The notes beneath the pieces are model-generated. The model had not been told where the DNA came from and searched no databases. It was given only the letters and a program-made list of their open reading frames with translations. From Hyphomicrobiales bacterium (GTDB lineage Bacteria > Pseudomonadota > Alphaproteobacteria > Parvibaculales > Parvibaculaceae), in NCBI GenBank assembly GCA_016124805.1, contig WGND01000007.1, forward strand, positions 101,708-165,707: DNA of 64,000 nt. The letters run 5' to 3'. Each line of letters opens with the position of its first letter. Position 1 is the stretch's first letter. The position numbers and the translations under genes are program-made. Of this stretch, positions 9,267-17,523 are shown piece by piece.

Positions 9267-9295
9267 ATGTTCCCTTTTTGTTCTATTTATGTCAA
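9267..9295 (-). promoter_or_regulatory. Promoter of the small SOS gene
   Basis: On the minus strand a perfect TTGACA (9290-9295) is followed after 17 bp by GAACAT (9267-9272), a weak -10 that shares bases with LexA box 2. A strong -35 with an operator-buried weak -10 is common in tightly repressed SOS genes. Confidence 0.55.
9269..9283. promoter_or_regulatory. LexA box 2 (GTTC-N7-GTTC)
   Basis: A second perfect GTTC-N7-GTTC repeat, 26 bp upstream of the first. It sits inside the -35/-10 spacer and covers the -10 region of the promoter at 9267-9295, where bound LexA would block RNA polymerase. Confidence 0.85.
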
Positions 9296-9320
9296 GCAGC
9301 TTTTCGATCGAATGCGGAAA

Positions 9321-10220
9321 TTATTTGCGGTTGCGGCCCGTGGCGGGCTGGCAATGGGCCATCAGGGCCTGGGCGGCACGGCTCAGATGGCGGTCCCTGT
9401 GGCGCACGATGAAAAAGGCGCGCCGCCCCAACCCGGGCTGAAAACGATGCATCTTGCGCGTGGCGACGCTCTCGGCGACGACCAGATCCGACAGGGCGGC
9501 AAGACCGGCGCCGTCCTCCACAGCCGCCCGGATCGACTCATTGGATGGCAGTTCCATCACGATACGGCGCGCATGAATGTCGAGCCCCATGGCCTGCAGG
9601 GCGGCTTCGGCCTGCGACCTTGTGCCGGAACCGGGTTCGCGCACGATCCAGTCCGCCGCCATCATGTCGGCCGTTGAGAGCTTGCGGCGTTTTGCGAGCG
9701 GATGGCCTGCCGCCACGACCAGGACCATTTCGTCAGTCCCGATCTCATCCGCCGTCAAGATACTGGAACCGACCGCATCCTCGACAAAGCCGAGATCGGC
9801 AGCGCCGGATTCCACGGCCTTGAGGACAGAGGCGGTGTTGCCCAGATGCAGGCGGACATCAATGCGGGGATTGCTTTGGCGGAAGCTGACAAGGCGCTGG
9901 GGCAGCCAGTAGCTGGCAATGGTCTGGCTGGCATAGACATTGAGCACGCCGCCCGGCGCCGCGCCCAATTCGCTGAGCACCAGCTCGGCGGCCTGCGCCC
10001 GGGCCACCACTGCGCGGGCTTCAGCCAGGAAGGTCTGGCCGCCTGAGGTGAGTTCGATGCGCCGCCCCACCCTGTCAAAGAGCTTCACATCATGCCGGGT
10101 TTCAAGCGCCGCGATGGCGGCACTGACGGCAGACTGGGTGAGCCCCAGCGCGCTTGCGGCCTGCGTCATGTGCTCGCGTTCGGCGACCATGATGAAGATG
10201 CGAAGCTGATCAAGTGTCAC
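9321..10220 (-). CDS. LysR-family transcriptional regulator (YeiE-like)
   Basis: The product has an N-terminal winged HTH (LDQLRIFIMVAEREHMTQAA then LTQSAVSAAIAALE, about residues 3-43) and a periplasmic-binding-like effector domain (from about residue 85, GVLNVYASQTIASYWLP). The GTG at 10220 gives 299 residues starting directly at the HTH, as usual for LysR proteins; a TTG at 10277 would add 19 atypical residues and overlap the preceding gene. It follows the YeiH-type exporter on the same strand, an unusual arrangement since LysR genes are often divergent, but the yeiH-yeiE pairing itself is common. The effector is unknown. Confidence 0.85.
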   Translation of the reverse strand: MTLDQLRIFIMVAEREHMTQAASALGLTQSAVSAAIAALETRHDVKLFDRVGRRIELTSGGQTFLAEARAVVARAQAAELVLSELGAAPGGVLNVYASQTIASYWLPQRLVSFRQSNPRIDVRLHLGNTASVLKAVESGAADLGFVEDAVGSSILTADEIGTDEMVLVVAAGHPLAKRRKLSTADMMAADWIVREPGSGTRSQAEAALQAMGLDIHARRIVMELPSNESIRAAVEDGAGLAALSDLVVAESVATRKMHRFQPGLGRRAFFIVRHRDRHLSRAAQALMAHCQPATGRNRK

Positions 10221-10257
10221 GGGCAGGTCGTTTCCAGATGGTGGGCGTGATTTGGGG

Positions 10258-11298
10258 TCAAGTAAGCCACGCGACAAGCGTAAAGCCCAGCAGGGAAATG
10301 AAAGCCCATGAACTGGCGCCCAGCAGAAGCGGCCGCAGCCCCATGGCCTTCAATTTGCGGAAATCGGTTTCCAGACCCATGGCTGCCAGCGACACCGCCA
10401 GAAGGAAGGTCGTGACCTCACCGGCCTCAAGGCGCAGGCCTTCCTGAAGTGGCATGACCGTATTGAACCCGACCATGGCCATGAAGCCGAAAGCAAACCA
10501 CGGCACATGCGACCAGCGCGAAACGGCATCGCCTTCTTCTTTCGCTGCCGAGACGCTGGCCTTCCAGAACATGGCCAGCGCCAGCACGACGGGCGCCAGC
10601 ATCATGACGCGGGTGAGCTTGACGATGGCGCCGAAATGCCCTGCGGCTTCGCCGCCCTGAAAGGCAGCCGCCACGACCTGCGCCACTTCATGGATGGTCG
10701 CCCCCGTCCAAAGGCCAAAGGCATGGGGCGACATGGCAAGTGCCGCGCCGATGGGGGGATAGAGCAGCATGGAAAGCGAGCCGAAAATCGTGACGCAGGC
10801 AATGGCATAGGCCACATCTTCATCCTCGCCGCGAATAACCGCGTTGGAGGCGATGACGGCGGATGCGCCGCAAATGGAGGTACCCGCCGCCACAAGCGCT
10901 GTCAGGGGCCTGCTGACACCCAGGCGGTGGCCCATCCAGAGCGTGAAGAAAAAGGTCGCACCCAATGTGGTGATCGTGGCCACGAGCCCGCCCCAGCCGA
11001 CACTGGCGACCTGGGTCAGCGTGAGCTGCAGGCCAAGCAGAATGATGGCGGCGCGCAGGATGCGGCGCAGGGCGAATTTGACACCCGCGCGCGCTGCAGC
11101 CGGTGTGCCGATGACATTGTGGAAGATCATGCCCAGCGTGATGGCAAGAATGAGCGGGCTCAGCGCATGAAGCCAGGACAAGGCATGAAGCGCTGTCGCG
11201 AGGCTGGCAATCAGAAGAACCAGCCCAAGACCCGGCAGCAGCTCGACAAAAGCTGCGCCGGCTGGCCGAAGATCAATCGGTGTTTCCTGAATGGACAT
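10258..11298 (-). CDS. YeiH/UPF0324-family membrane protein (putative sulfate or sulfonate-linked exporter)
   Basis: The 346-residue integral membrane protein has about ten hydrophobic helices and the family landmarks ILLGLQLTL (about residue 85), GTSICGASAVIA (about residue 140) and TGATIHEVAQVVAAA (about residue 205). UPF0324 proteins are thought to export anions such as sulfate; direct evidence is limited. The ATG at 11298 is preferred over an earlier start at 11331 because CGGAGTGCC lies just before it. It ends 37 bp before the GTG start of the LysR gene and is presumably its target. Confidence 0.85.
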   Translation of the reverse strand: MSIQETPIDLRPAGAAFVELLPGLGLVLLIASLATALHALSWLHALSPLILAITLGMIFHNVIGTPAAARAGVKFALRRILRAAIILLGLQLTLTQVASVGWGGLVATITTLGATFFFTLWMGHRLGVSRPLTALVAAGTSICGASAVIASNAVIRGEDEDVAYAIACVTIFGSLSMLLYPPIGAALAMSPHAFGLWTGATIHEVAQVVAAAFQGGEAAGHFGAIVKLTRVMMLAPVVLALAMFWKASVSAAKEEGDAVSRWSHVPWFAFGFMAMVGFNTVMPLQEGLRLEAGEVTTFLLAVSLAAMGLETDFRKLKAMGLRPLLLGASSWAFISLLGFTLVAWLT

Positions 11299-11373
11299 GA
11301 TGGCACTCCGTTCGAATTTCACGGAGAGCATGCGTAAAACGCTTCAATCAATCCAACGCATAATTATCATAAC

Positions 11374-11396
11374 ATCAATCAATTAAATCGATTGAT
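11374..11396. promoter_or_regulatory. Inverted repeat upstream of yeiH (LysR-type operator candidate)
   Basis: In an AT-rich gap ahead of the exporter, ATCAATC and GATTGAT arms flank a 9-bp AT-rich spacer, and ATCGAT repeats follow. The size and dyad fit a LysR-type binding site (T-N11-A). Assignment to the adjacent LysR protein is inference. Confidence 0.45.
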
Positions 11397-11410
11397 CGAT
11401 CAACCCCGCA

Positions 11411-12148
11411 TCAGCGACTGCGCTGGGCGGCGGCGAGTTCGGCCCCTTCGAGCAGACGGCCCTCATGGAGCAGCACGACGCGATCCATATGGGCCGCAAG
11501 ATCGAGATTATGGGTGGCGATGAGCGCGCCCACGCCCTGACTGCGGCAAATCTCCAGAAGTTCATTGAAGACCATGCGCGCGGTCCGGGGATCGAGATTG
11601 CCAGTGGGTTCATCGGCCAGCAGGACACGCGGCCTGTTGGCCAGCGCACGGGCAATGGCGACGCGCTGCTGCTCACCGCCCGACAGCTCCGCCGGGCGAT
11701 GCGAAGCGCGCGGGCCCAAACCCATGCGACCGAGCAGGTCCATGGCAAATTCTTTTGCGATCTTCGGCTTCACGCCGGCGATCATCTGCGGCAGAACGAC
11801 ATTTTCCACGGCGGAGAATTCAGGCAGCAGATTGTGGAACTGATAAACGAAACCAAGCTCGGCGCGGCGCACAGCTGTCTTGTCTCCGTCATTGAGATCC
11901 ACGCAGTTTCGTCCGCCGATATAGACCTCGCCCGCATCAGGCGCTTCGAGCAGACCGGCTATGTGCAGCAGCGAGGATTTGCCCGCACCTGAAGGACCGA
12001 CTAGCGCGACGATCTGGCCGGGCCAGATGTCGAGCATGGCCCCTTCGAAAATGCGCAGTGTTTCCTCGCCCTGCTGATAGCTGCGCTTGATGTTGCGCAG
12101 GCTCAGCGCCGGCATGGTGTTGGGATCGAATGTGGTGGTGTCATTCAT
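11411..12148 (-). CDS. lolD: Lipoprotein-releasing ABC transporter, ATP-binding protein LolD
   Basis: LolD powers LolCE, which extracts outer-membrane lipoproteins from the inner membrane. The 245-residue product has Walker A GPSGAGKS (about residue 48), Q-loop [18 protein letters not shown], signature [15 protein letters not shown], Walker [13 protein letters not shown] and a switch histidine in ATHNLDLA. The ATG at 12148 overlaps the stop of lolC by 8 bp; a frame extending to 12238 inside lolC is unlikely to be translated. Overlap and order match the lolC-lolD pair of alphaproteobacteria. Confidence 0.95.
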   Translation of the reverse strand: MNDTTTFDPNTMPALSLRNIKRSYQQGEETLRIFEGAMLDIWPGQIVALVGPSGAGKSSLLHIAGLLEAPDAGEVYIGGRNCVDLNDGDKTAVRRAELGFVYQFHNLLPEFSAVENVVLPQMIAGVKPKIAKEFAMDLLGRMGLGPRASHRPAELSGGEQQRVAIARALANRPRVLLADEPTGNLDPRTARMVFNELLEICRSQGVGALIATHNLDLAAHMDRVVLLHEGRLLEGAELAAAQRSR

Positions 12149-13427
12149 AGCGCAGCGCCTCCACCGGATCGAGCGAAGCGGCCCGCCATGCCGGATAAAG
12201 CGTGGCGGCAAAGGAGAGGAAAAGCGCCATGCCGACAACCAGCATGACTTCGGTGGCGTTCACCTCGGCCGGCATGCGGCTGAGGAAATAGATTTCCGGC
12301 GAGAAAAGTTCAGTCCCCGAAAGTTCCGAGAGCCACTGGCGCAGCGTTTCAATGTTGAGGCAGAAGACAAGCCCCAGTGTGAAGCCCGCCAGCGTGCCGA
12401 CAACGCCGATGGCCGCACCGGAGATGAAGAAGGCGCGCATGACGGCACCCCGTGTCGCCCCCATGGTGCGCAAGACGGCGATGTCCCGGCCCTTGTCTTT
12501 CACCAGCATGATGAGACCGGAAATGATATTGAGCGCTGCCACAATAAGGATCAGTGTAAGTATGAGGAACATAACGTTCCGCTCGACCTGAAGCGCGCTG
12601 AAGAAACTGGAATTGGTCTGCTGCCATGTCACAACATCGCAGCAGGTGCCTGCCGCCTGCGCCACGGGCAGCGCATAGCTTGCCACATTGTCAGGATGAT
12701 CAATCATCAGTTCCAGCGCATTGATGCCGTCGCCTGTTCGGAAGAACCCTTGCGCTTCGGTAAGCGGCATGAAGATGAAACTGGCATCATATTCCGACAT
12801 GCCGATTTCAAAGATGGCCGCGACCGTGAAGGCCTTCACACGCGGCGCTGTGCCGAAAGGCGTGATGGAACCACGCGGCGACATAAGCGTGATCTGGTCG
12901 CCCACGGTGATGCCCATGGACTGGGCCAGCCGTGTGCCGATGGCGACATGGTCGATGGTCATGTCGTCGAGCGAGCCAAGCTGGATGTGATCCGAGACGG
13001 ATTTGAGGTTTTTGAGGTCTTCGACGCGCATGCCGCGCACCATGGCGCCAGAGGCATTGTAGCGGGTGGAAGCGAGCACCTGCCCGTCCACGAGGGGGGT
13101 AGCACTCAAGACGCCGGGGACCTGACGGACGCGAGCGGCGACCGTATCAAAATCCGTCATGTAGCTGGTGACGCCGCGCACGAACATGTGACCATTGAGG
13201 CCGAGAATGCGCGAGAGAAGCTCCGTGCGGAAACCATTCATCACCGACATGACGATAATGAGCGTGGCAACACCCAGCATGATGCCGGCAAAAGAGAAGC
13301 CCGCAATAACGGAAATGAAACCTTCGCGGCGGCGGGCACGCAGATAGCGCAGGGCCAGCATCCATTCAAAGCGACCGAAGGGCCTGCTTTTGCCGCTCTT
13401 GCCTGTGGGGCTTTCAGCTATCGTCAT
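12141..13427 (-). CDS. lolC: Lipoprotein-releasing system permease LolC/LolE
   Basis: The 428-residue FtsX-type permease has an N-terminal cytoplasmic start ([21 protein letters not shown]), one membrane helix at about residues 40-63 ending in MSVMNGFR, a large periplasmic domain (about 70-280) and three C-terminal helices (about 285-310, 335-365, 385-410). This topology and the R-x-R-R-x-E-GF entry motif are typical of LolC/LolE. Only one permease gene is present, so, as in many alphaproteobacteria, a homodimer (LolF-like) may replace the LolC/E pair. It overlaps lolD. Confidence 0.93.
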   Translation of the reverse strand: MTIAESPTGKSGKSRPFGRFEWMLALRYLRARRREGFISVIAGFSFAGIMLGVATLIIVMSVMNGFRTELLSRILGLNGHMFVRGVTSYMTDFDTVAARVRQVPGVLSATPLVDGQVLASTRYNASGAMVRGMRVEDLKNLKSVSDHIQLGSLDDMTIDHVAIGTRLAQSMGITVGDQITLMSPRGSITPFGTAPRVKAFTVAAIFEIGMSEYDASFIFMPLTEAQGFFRTGDGINALELMIDHPDNVASYALPVAQAAGTCCDVVTWQQTNSSFFSALQVERNVMFLILTLILIVAALNIISGLIMLVKDKGRDIAVLRTMGATRGAVMRAFFISGAAIGVVGTLAGFTLGLVFCLNIETLRQWLSELSGTELFSPEIYFLSRMPAEVNATEVMLVVGMALFLSFAATLYPAWRAASLDPVEALRYE

Positions 13428-13466
13428 TCTGCTTTCTCCAGCCCCCGGCTTTTCGTCAATATGGCT

Positions 13467-14786
13467 TCAGGCGACCAGTTTGGCCAAGGCGGCATCCAGC
13501 GACATTTCTTCGCGGTCACCGCTGGCGCGATTTTTAATCTCAACCACGCCATTTTTAAGGCCGCGAGGCCCGACAACCAGCTGCCAGGGCAGACCGATGA
13601 GGTCCATATTCGAAAATTTGGCCCCTGCCCGCTCATCGGTGTCGTCATAGAGCACCTCTACACCGGCGGCTCTCAACTTTGCGTAAATATCCTCGCAAGC
13701 GGCATCGGTTTCCGCGTCACCCGATTTGAGGTTCACAAGACCAACCTTGAAGGGGGCAACGGATTCCGGCCAGATGATGCCGTTTTCGTCATGGCAGGCC
13801 TCGATGATGCCGCCGACGAGACGCGAGACGCCGACGCCATAGGACCCGCCATGGATGGGGTAATCCTTGCCGTCAGAGCCTTTGACGATGGCTTTCATGG
13901 CATCTGAATATTTGGTGCCGAAATAAAAGACCTGGCCGACCTCGATGCCGCGCGTGTTGACGCGCTTTTCTTCCGGCACCTGTGACTCAAAGAGCGCCTG
14001 ATCATGTACATCCTCGGTGGCGGCATAGAGATCGGTCCATTTGGAAATCAGCGGGGTGAGATCGCTTTGGTAATCCACATCGGCAGGCGGTGGCGGCTGG
14101 TCCAGAACATCCTTGTTGATGAAGACCCCGGATTCACCGGTCTCAGCCAGAATGATGAATTCATGGCTGAGGTCACCGCCGATGGGGCCTGTTTCGGCCC
14201 GCATCGGAATGGCGGTAAGCCCCATGCGCGCGAACATGCGCAGATAGGCAACGAACATGCGGTTGTATGACAGGCGCGCAGCGGCCTCATCAATGTCGAA
14301 GGAATAGGCATCCTTCATGAGGAATTCGCGACCGCGCATGACGCCGAAACGGGGTCGCTGCTCGTCGCGGAATTTCCACTGCGTGTGATAGAGGTTCAGC
14401 GGCAGGGCCTTGTAGGACTTCACATAGGAGCGAAAAATCTCAGTGATCATTTCCTCATTGGTCGGTCCGTAAAGCAGTTCGCGCTCATGACGATCCTTGA
14501 TGCGGAGCATTTCGGGGCCATAGGCGTCATAGCGGCCACTTTCGCGCCAGAGATCGGCCAGCTGCAGGGTTGGCATGAGAAGCTCGACAGCCCCTGCCCG
14601 ATCCATTTCCTCGCGCACGATCTGCTCGATCTTGCGCAAAACGGCAAAGCCGAGCGGCAGCCAGGCATAGATGCCGGCGGCTTCCTGCCGGATCATGCCG
14701 GCCCGCAGCATCAGGCGATGCGAGACGATCTGTGCCTCGGCGGGGTTTTCCTTGAGTGTGGGCAGAAAATATCTCGAAAGGCGCAT
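13467..14786 (-). CDS. proS: Proline-tRNA ligase, short alphaproteobacterial type
   Basis: ProRS charges tRNA-Pro with proline. The product from the ATG at 14786 (AGGG about 7 nt upstream) is 439 residues, beginning [23 protein letters not shown]. Class II motif 2 is seen as [23 protein letters not shown] (about residues 140-162), and a C-terminal anticodon domain ends the protein. There is no room for the roughly 180-residue editing insertion between motifs 2 and 3 found in the longer bacterial type, so trans-editing of Ala-tRNA-Pro by a separate protein is expected. Upstream of lolC, as usual for the class. Confidence 0.95.
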   Translation of the reverse strand: MRLSRYFLPTLKENPAEAQIVSHRLMLRAGMIRQEAAGIYAWLPLGFAVLRKIEQIVREEMDRAGAVELLMPTLQLADLWRESGRYDAYGPEMLRIKDRHERELLYGPTNEEMITEIFRSYVKSYKALPLNLYHTQWKFRDEQRPRFGVMRGREFLMKDAYSFDIDEAAARLSYNRMFVAYLRMFARMGLTAIPMRAETGPIGGDLSHEFIILAETGESGVFINKDVLDQPPPPADVDYQSDLTPLISKWTDLYAATEDVHDQALFESQVPEEKRVNTRGIEVGQVFYFGTKYSDAMKAIVKGSDGKDYPIHGGSYGVGVSRLVGGIIEACHDENGIIWPESVAPFKVGLVNLKSGDAETDAACEDIYAKLRAAGVEVLYDDTDERAGAKFSNMDLIGLPWQLVVGPRGLKNGVVEIKNRASGDREEMSLDAALAKLVA

Positions 14787-14892
14787 TTGAAACCCTGATG
14801 GCGGCAATACGGGGAAGCTGGAACGACCAAATGAGGCGACGCGGGCCTGACCGTCGCCGATCTGCCCGCAAATGCCTGCTGGGGCTCAAGTA

Positions 14893-16596
14893 TTAGGGGG
14901 TCGCCACCGGATTCGCAACGACCCCGGCATCTGCCGAACGGCGCTGGACTGCCCCTTCCAGATAATCGCGGACATTCACGACAGGTGGCTCGACCACACC
15001 TCGGCCCGTATAGAGGCCCCAAGGGCCCCGAATGAGCTCGTCGGCCGTATAGCCCATATCAACATCATAGGTGCGGTCGATCTGGTTGCGGAGATTCTGC
15101 TGCGCCTCATACCAGCGCTGCTTGTTGGCGTCATCGCGGCAGGAAGCCAGCTCAGCCGGGTCCGTCGCCCCCCAGCGGCGCTCAACGCATTGATAGGGGT
15201 CAAAGGAGAGCTTGAAGAGACGATTGAGAATATCGTCAAAGGTAAGGGGCACGCTTTTGCCATTGCTGTTGGTATAGGAAATGACGCAGGCCGCGCTCTG
15301 CTTCTTGTAAAGAGCCAGCAGGTCTGCCTCGAGATGTTCGCCCTCATATTTGAGGCGCGGATTGTTGACAAGTTTCAGCTTCACAAACTCAACGGTCTGG
15401 TCATAGAGCTCCTTGAAGCCCGTCTTCAGGCGGGCGTCGCGCGAGGGCGTCGAATAAAGTTCCCACACGCCGTCAGTGCCGTAAATATTGCCCGGCAGGC
15501 GGTCAGGCGGCGTCATGTTGTTGATGTTGCGCTCAAGCGAAATCTCGACAGCCTTTTTGCGGGATTTCAAATCCTGGCAGAGCGACTGCATGACCGCCTT
15601 CATTTCCTCAAGCGGGTGATATTCGAGTTCGCCGACCGACATGCGCGACCGGAGATATTTATAGAAATCGACGCTTGCGCCATCGGCCTCCCATTTGGCC
15701 TGCGACCACAGATAAGGCGAGATGGGCGGGTTGCCGGTATATTGTTCGAGTGAATAATCCTCAATTTCCGAGTTGCGTGCCGCCACGATCTTGCCGCCCA
15801 CCAGCGTGCCGTTGGGCAGCTTGCGGTAGCCTTCCAGACGGATCGGACGCCATTTCTGGAAGATGGACCCGAGCGCGGGCGAGGTGCGCAGGAACTCCTT
15901 GCCGACATAGGACCGGCTGAGCGTGTGATCGGGATGAGAGGAAAAGATAAGCAGGCGACCGCCAGACTCCACCTTCCAGATGATGGCGGCATGGCCATTC
16001 ACATCATAGGCAATGGTGCCGGGTACGATGGAACGGCGGTCCAGACGCGGTGAATACATGTCATTGAACATGACGGGATCATCGCTGTCGGCATTGTGCC
16101 GATACATGGCAGTGGAGACTGTCCAGGGCAGGCTCATGATGATGGGAACAGCGGCCACGCCATTGGCCGTGGCGGGTACATCCTTGCGCGCGACCACGAC
16201 ATTGCCGCTTGGCGAATAGCGAATATCCGTACCCGGACCATCTGCTGACTGCATGGCCGTGGCATAGCTGAAGGGCAGCCCGTTTTTCCAGGCATAATAA
16301 GCGCGCAGGACGTAAGGAGTGTCAGCGCAGTCAACGAGCCATTTCACGCCGCGCGGATCGCTGTCAATGAAGGGGTTGGCTGCCGGGTCTTTCAGGCATT
16401 CATCCAGCGACCAGCAATCAGCCTCGCCGATGCGGCGGATGAAATCCTGATAGCCCTTCTCGTCATATTCGCTCCAGTGATCCTTGGTGATGATCCAGCG
16501 GGAGTCACTGGCCTGTGCGGGCGCGGCCATGAAAAGCAGCGGCGCGAGGAAGATCGCCAGACAGACTGAAAAAGACGCTTTTTTGAACACAATCAA
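14893..16596 (-). CDS. Secreted protein of unknown function, possible papain-like fold
   Basis: I do not recognise a named family. The 567-residue product has a clear signal peptide (KK then a hydrophobic run to MAAPAQA, cleavage near residue 29). A Cys at 90 in LVDCADTPYVLRAYYAW opens a predicted helix, and a His at 202 in NGHAAIIWKVE opens a strand followed by LLIFSSHPD. This Cys-helix plus GHxxI-strand pattern resembles NlpC/P60- or CHAP-like cysteine peptidases, but that is inference from a few residues. The C-terminal half is charged and has paired cysteines (in CQDLKSR, ACVISY, QCVERR, SCRDD). It lies directly downstream of a smaller secreted protein, 54 bp apart, so the two may be co-expressed. 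Confidence 0.75.
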   Translation of the reverse strand: MIVFKKASFSVCLAIFLAPLLFMAAPAQASDSRWIITKDHWSEYDEKGYQDFIRRIGEADCWSLDECLKDPAANPFIDSDPRGVKWLVDCADTPYVLRAYYAWKNGLPFSYATAMQSADGPGTDIRYSPSGNVVVARKDVPATANGVAAVPIIMSLPWTVSTAMYRHNADSDDPVMFNDMYSPRLDRRSIVPGTIAYDVNGHAAIIWKVESGGRLLIFSSHPDHTLSRSYVGKEFLRTSPALGSIFQKWRPIRLEGYRKLPNGTLVGGKIVAARNSEIEDYSLEQYTGNPPISPYLWSQAKWEADGASVDFYKYLRSRMSVGELEYHPLEEMKAVMQSLCQDLKSRKKAVEISLERNINNMTPPDRLPGNIYGTDGVWELYSTPSRDARLKTGFKELYDQTVEFVKLKLVNNPRLKYEGEHLEADLLALYKKQSAACVISYTNSNGKSVPLTFDDILNRLFKLSFDPYQCVERRWGATDPAELASCRDDANKQRWYEAQQNLRNQIDRTYDVDMGYTADELIRGPWGLYTGRGVVEPPVVNVRDYLEGAVQRRSADAGVVANPVATP

Positions 16597-16650
16597 CTCA
16601 TTCGCCCGACATGAAACCGAGGCTCAGAGTCAGTTGACCCTGCGGTCTTG

Positions 16651-17142
16651 TCAAGGAACGGGATTGTGAACCGGTGCTTTAGGCGGCACCTGATGCAAGC
16701 TTGCACAGGCCTGTGCGAGCGCATTGTCGGCCCCGTTTACCTCCGCACCGTTAATCCTGATGCTCCCGGTCTTCGGATCGACATCCACCACAGCAACGTC
16801 CAGATCGGTTCGCCCACTCATATCCCGATAGGGATCATCAATCGGGGCGAGCTTCACATTGAAGCTGTAATGCTCATAAAGCGGGATGGCATTGCCGCCA
16901 TCGACATCGGCTGGCACCACCGCATTGCCCTGTGCATCCACCCCCGGCACATAGTCAGCGCTGCCATCTGCCTGATAGCGCGCCAGCATGGCGCAGTCGT
17001 CGCTGGCGATGGAGGACACATGAAAGGGCAGATCAGGGTCGCCCCTTTCGCTCGCGCTCAGCGAACGCGAAACGCCCGGGATCAAAGCAAAGATGCTCAG
17101 ACTTATGACGAGATGACGAATTTGCGGCACGGTGTTTTTCAT
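16651..17142 (-). CDS. Small secreted protein of unknown function
   Basis: The 163-residue product carries a signal-peptide-like N-terminus (MKNTVPQIRH followed by a hydrophobic run to about residue 24, Ser/Ala-rich cleavage region). The mature part is acidic, with two cysteines (about 50 and 149) that could form a disulfide, and a Pro-rich tail. No family is recognised. It precedes the 567-residue secreted protein by 54 bp on the same strand, suggesting a two-gene operon inserted between the DUF1467 gene and proS. Confidence 0.65.
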   Translation of the reverse strand: MKNTVPQIRHLVISLSIFALIPGVSRSLSASERGDPDLPFHVSSIASDDCAMLARYQADGSADYVPGVDAQGNAVVPADVDGGNAIPLYEHYSFNVKLAPIDDPYRDMSGRTDLDVAVVDVDPKTGSIRINGAEVNGADNALAQACASLHQVPPKAPVHNPVP

Positions 17143-17227
17143 GAAAACAGGATGGCAAAAAAATCTTAAATTACCTTCTCAGACTTCCATCCGAACTGCA
17201 TCAAATCGCGCCGGCTTCATGTGGAAA

Positions 17228-17262
17228 TTATCGCGATAAAACTGACAGATTATCAGACAGAT
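17228..17262. promoter_or_regulatory. Palindrome and direct repeats upstream of the secreted-protein genes
   Basis: TTATCGCGATAA (17228-17239) is a perfect 12-bp palindrome, followed by two GACAGAT direct repeats (17244-17250 and 17256-17262) spaced 12 bp start to start. They sit between the start of the small secreted protein and the divergent RNA promoter at 17300, so they may regulate either. Confidence 0.4.
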
Positions 17263-17299
17263 AATGTCCGGCGGTGGCGAAAAAATGAGCGAAAACTGC

Positions 17300-17328
17300 G
17301 TGACAGAGGTGGCATGCATATGTATATT
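17300..17328 (+). promoter_or_regulatory. Strong sigma-70-like promoter on the plus strand
   Basis: GTGACA (17300-17305) and TATATT (17323-17328) are each one mismatch from consensus and are separated by exactly 17 bp. No plus-strand coding region follows; an intrinsic terminator lies about 130 nt downstream. Confidence 0.65.
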
Positions 17329-17334
17329 CTCCCC

Positions 17335-17467
17335 ACAAAGAGGGCCTAGTGCGAACGCATGGCTCAAGTTTAGGGAGAAAACGCAGACCGACCGGCTACT
17401 TACGGTATGGGCGCGATGAGGGAAGACTAAGAAAGCAGGACAACGAAAGTTGATCCTGCTTTTTTTT
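17335..17467 (+). ncRNA. Candidate small RNA, about 133 nt
   Basis: Between a near-consensus promoter (17300-17328) and a perfect intrinsic terminator (17432-17467) the plus strand has no meaningful reading frame; the ATGs inside lead to stops within a few codons. All neighbouring genes are on the minus strand. The expected 5' end is near 17335. No known RNA family is recognised; a 6S-like or trans-acting regulatory RNA are both possible. Confidence 0.55.
17432..17467 (+). terminator. Intrinsic terminator of the candidate small RNA
   Basis: AAAGCAGGA, CAAC-GAAA-GTTG and TCCTGCTTT make a long stem (one bulged A) with a GAAA tetraloop, followed by an unbroken run of eight T on the plus strand. 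Confidence 0.85.
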
Positions 17468-17485
17468 GCCCTGAGGAAAATCGCA

Positions 17486-17512
17486 CAAAAAATAAGCAGG
17501 CTCGAAGCCTGC
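17486..17512 (-). terminator. Intrinsic terminator after the DUF1467 gene
   Basis: On the minus strand AGGCTT-type arms (plus-strand GCAGGCT / AGCCTGC, 3-nt loop) are followed by TTATTTTTT. It lies 12 bp after the stop of the DUF1467 gene and faces the plus-strand terminator at 17432-17467. Confidence 0.8.
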
Positions 17513-17523
17513 CTATCCTTGCA

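Noticed and set aside
12087..13907. 606-codon open frame on the plus strand
   Set aside because: It runs antisense across lolD, lolC and proS, all strongly supported; composition is Arg/His/Gly-rich as expected of a shadow frame.
17179..17367. 62-codon minus-strand frame in the gap before the secreted-protein genes
   Set aside because: No credible ribosome site or domain, and it overlaps the promoter and palindromes assigned to the divergent small RNA.
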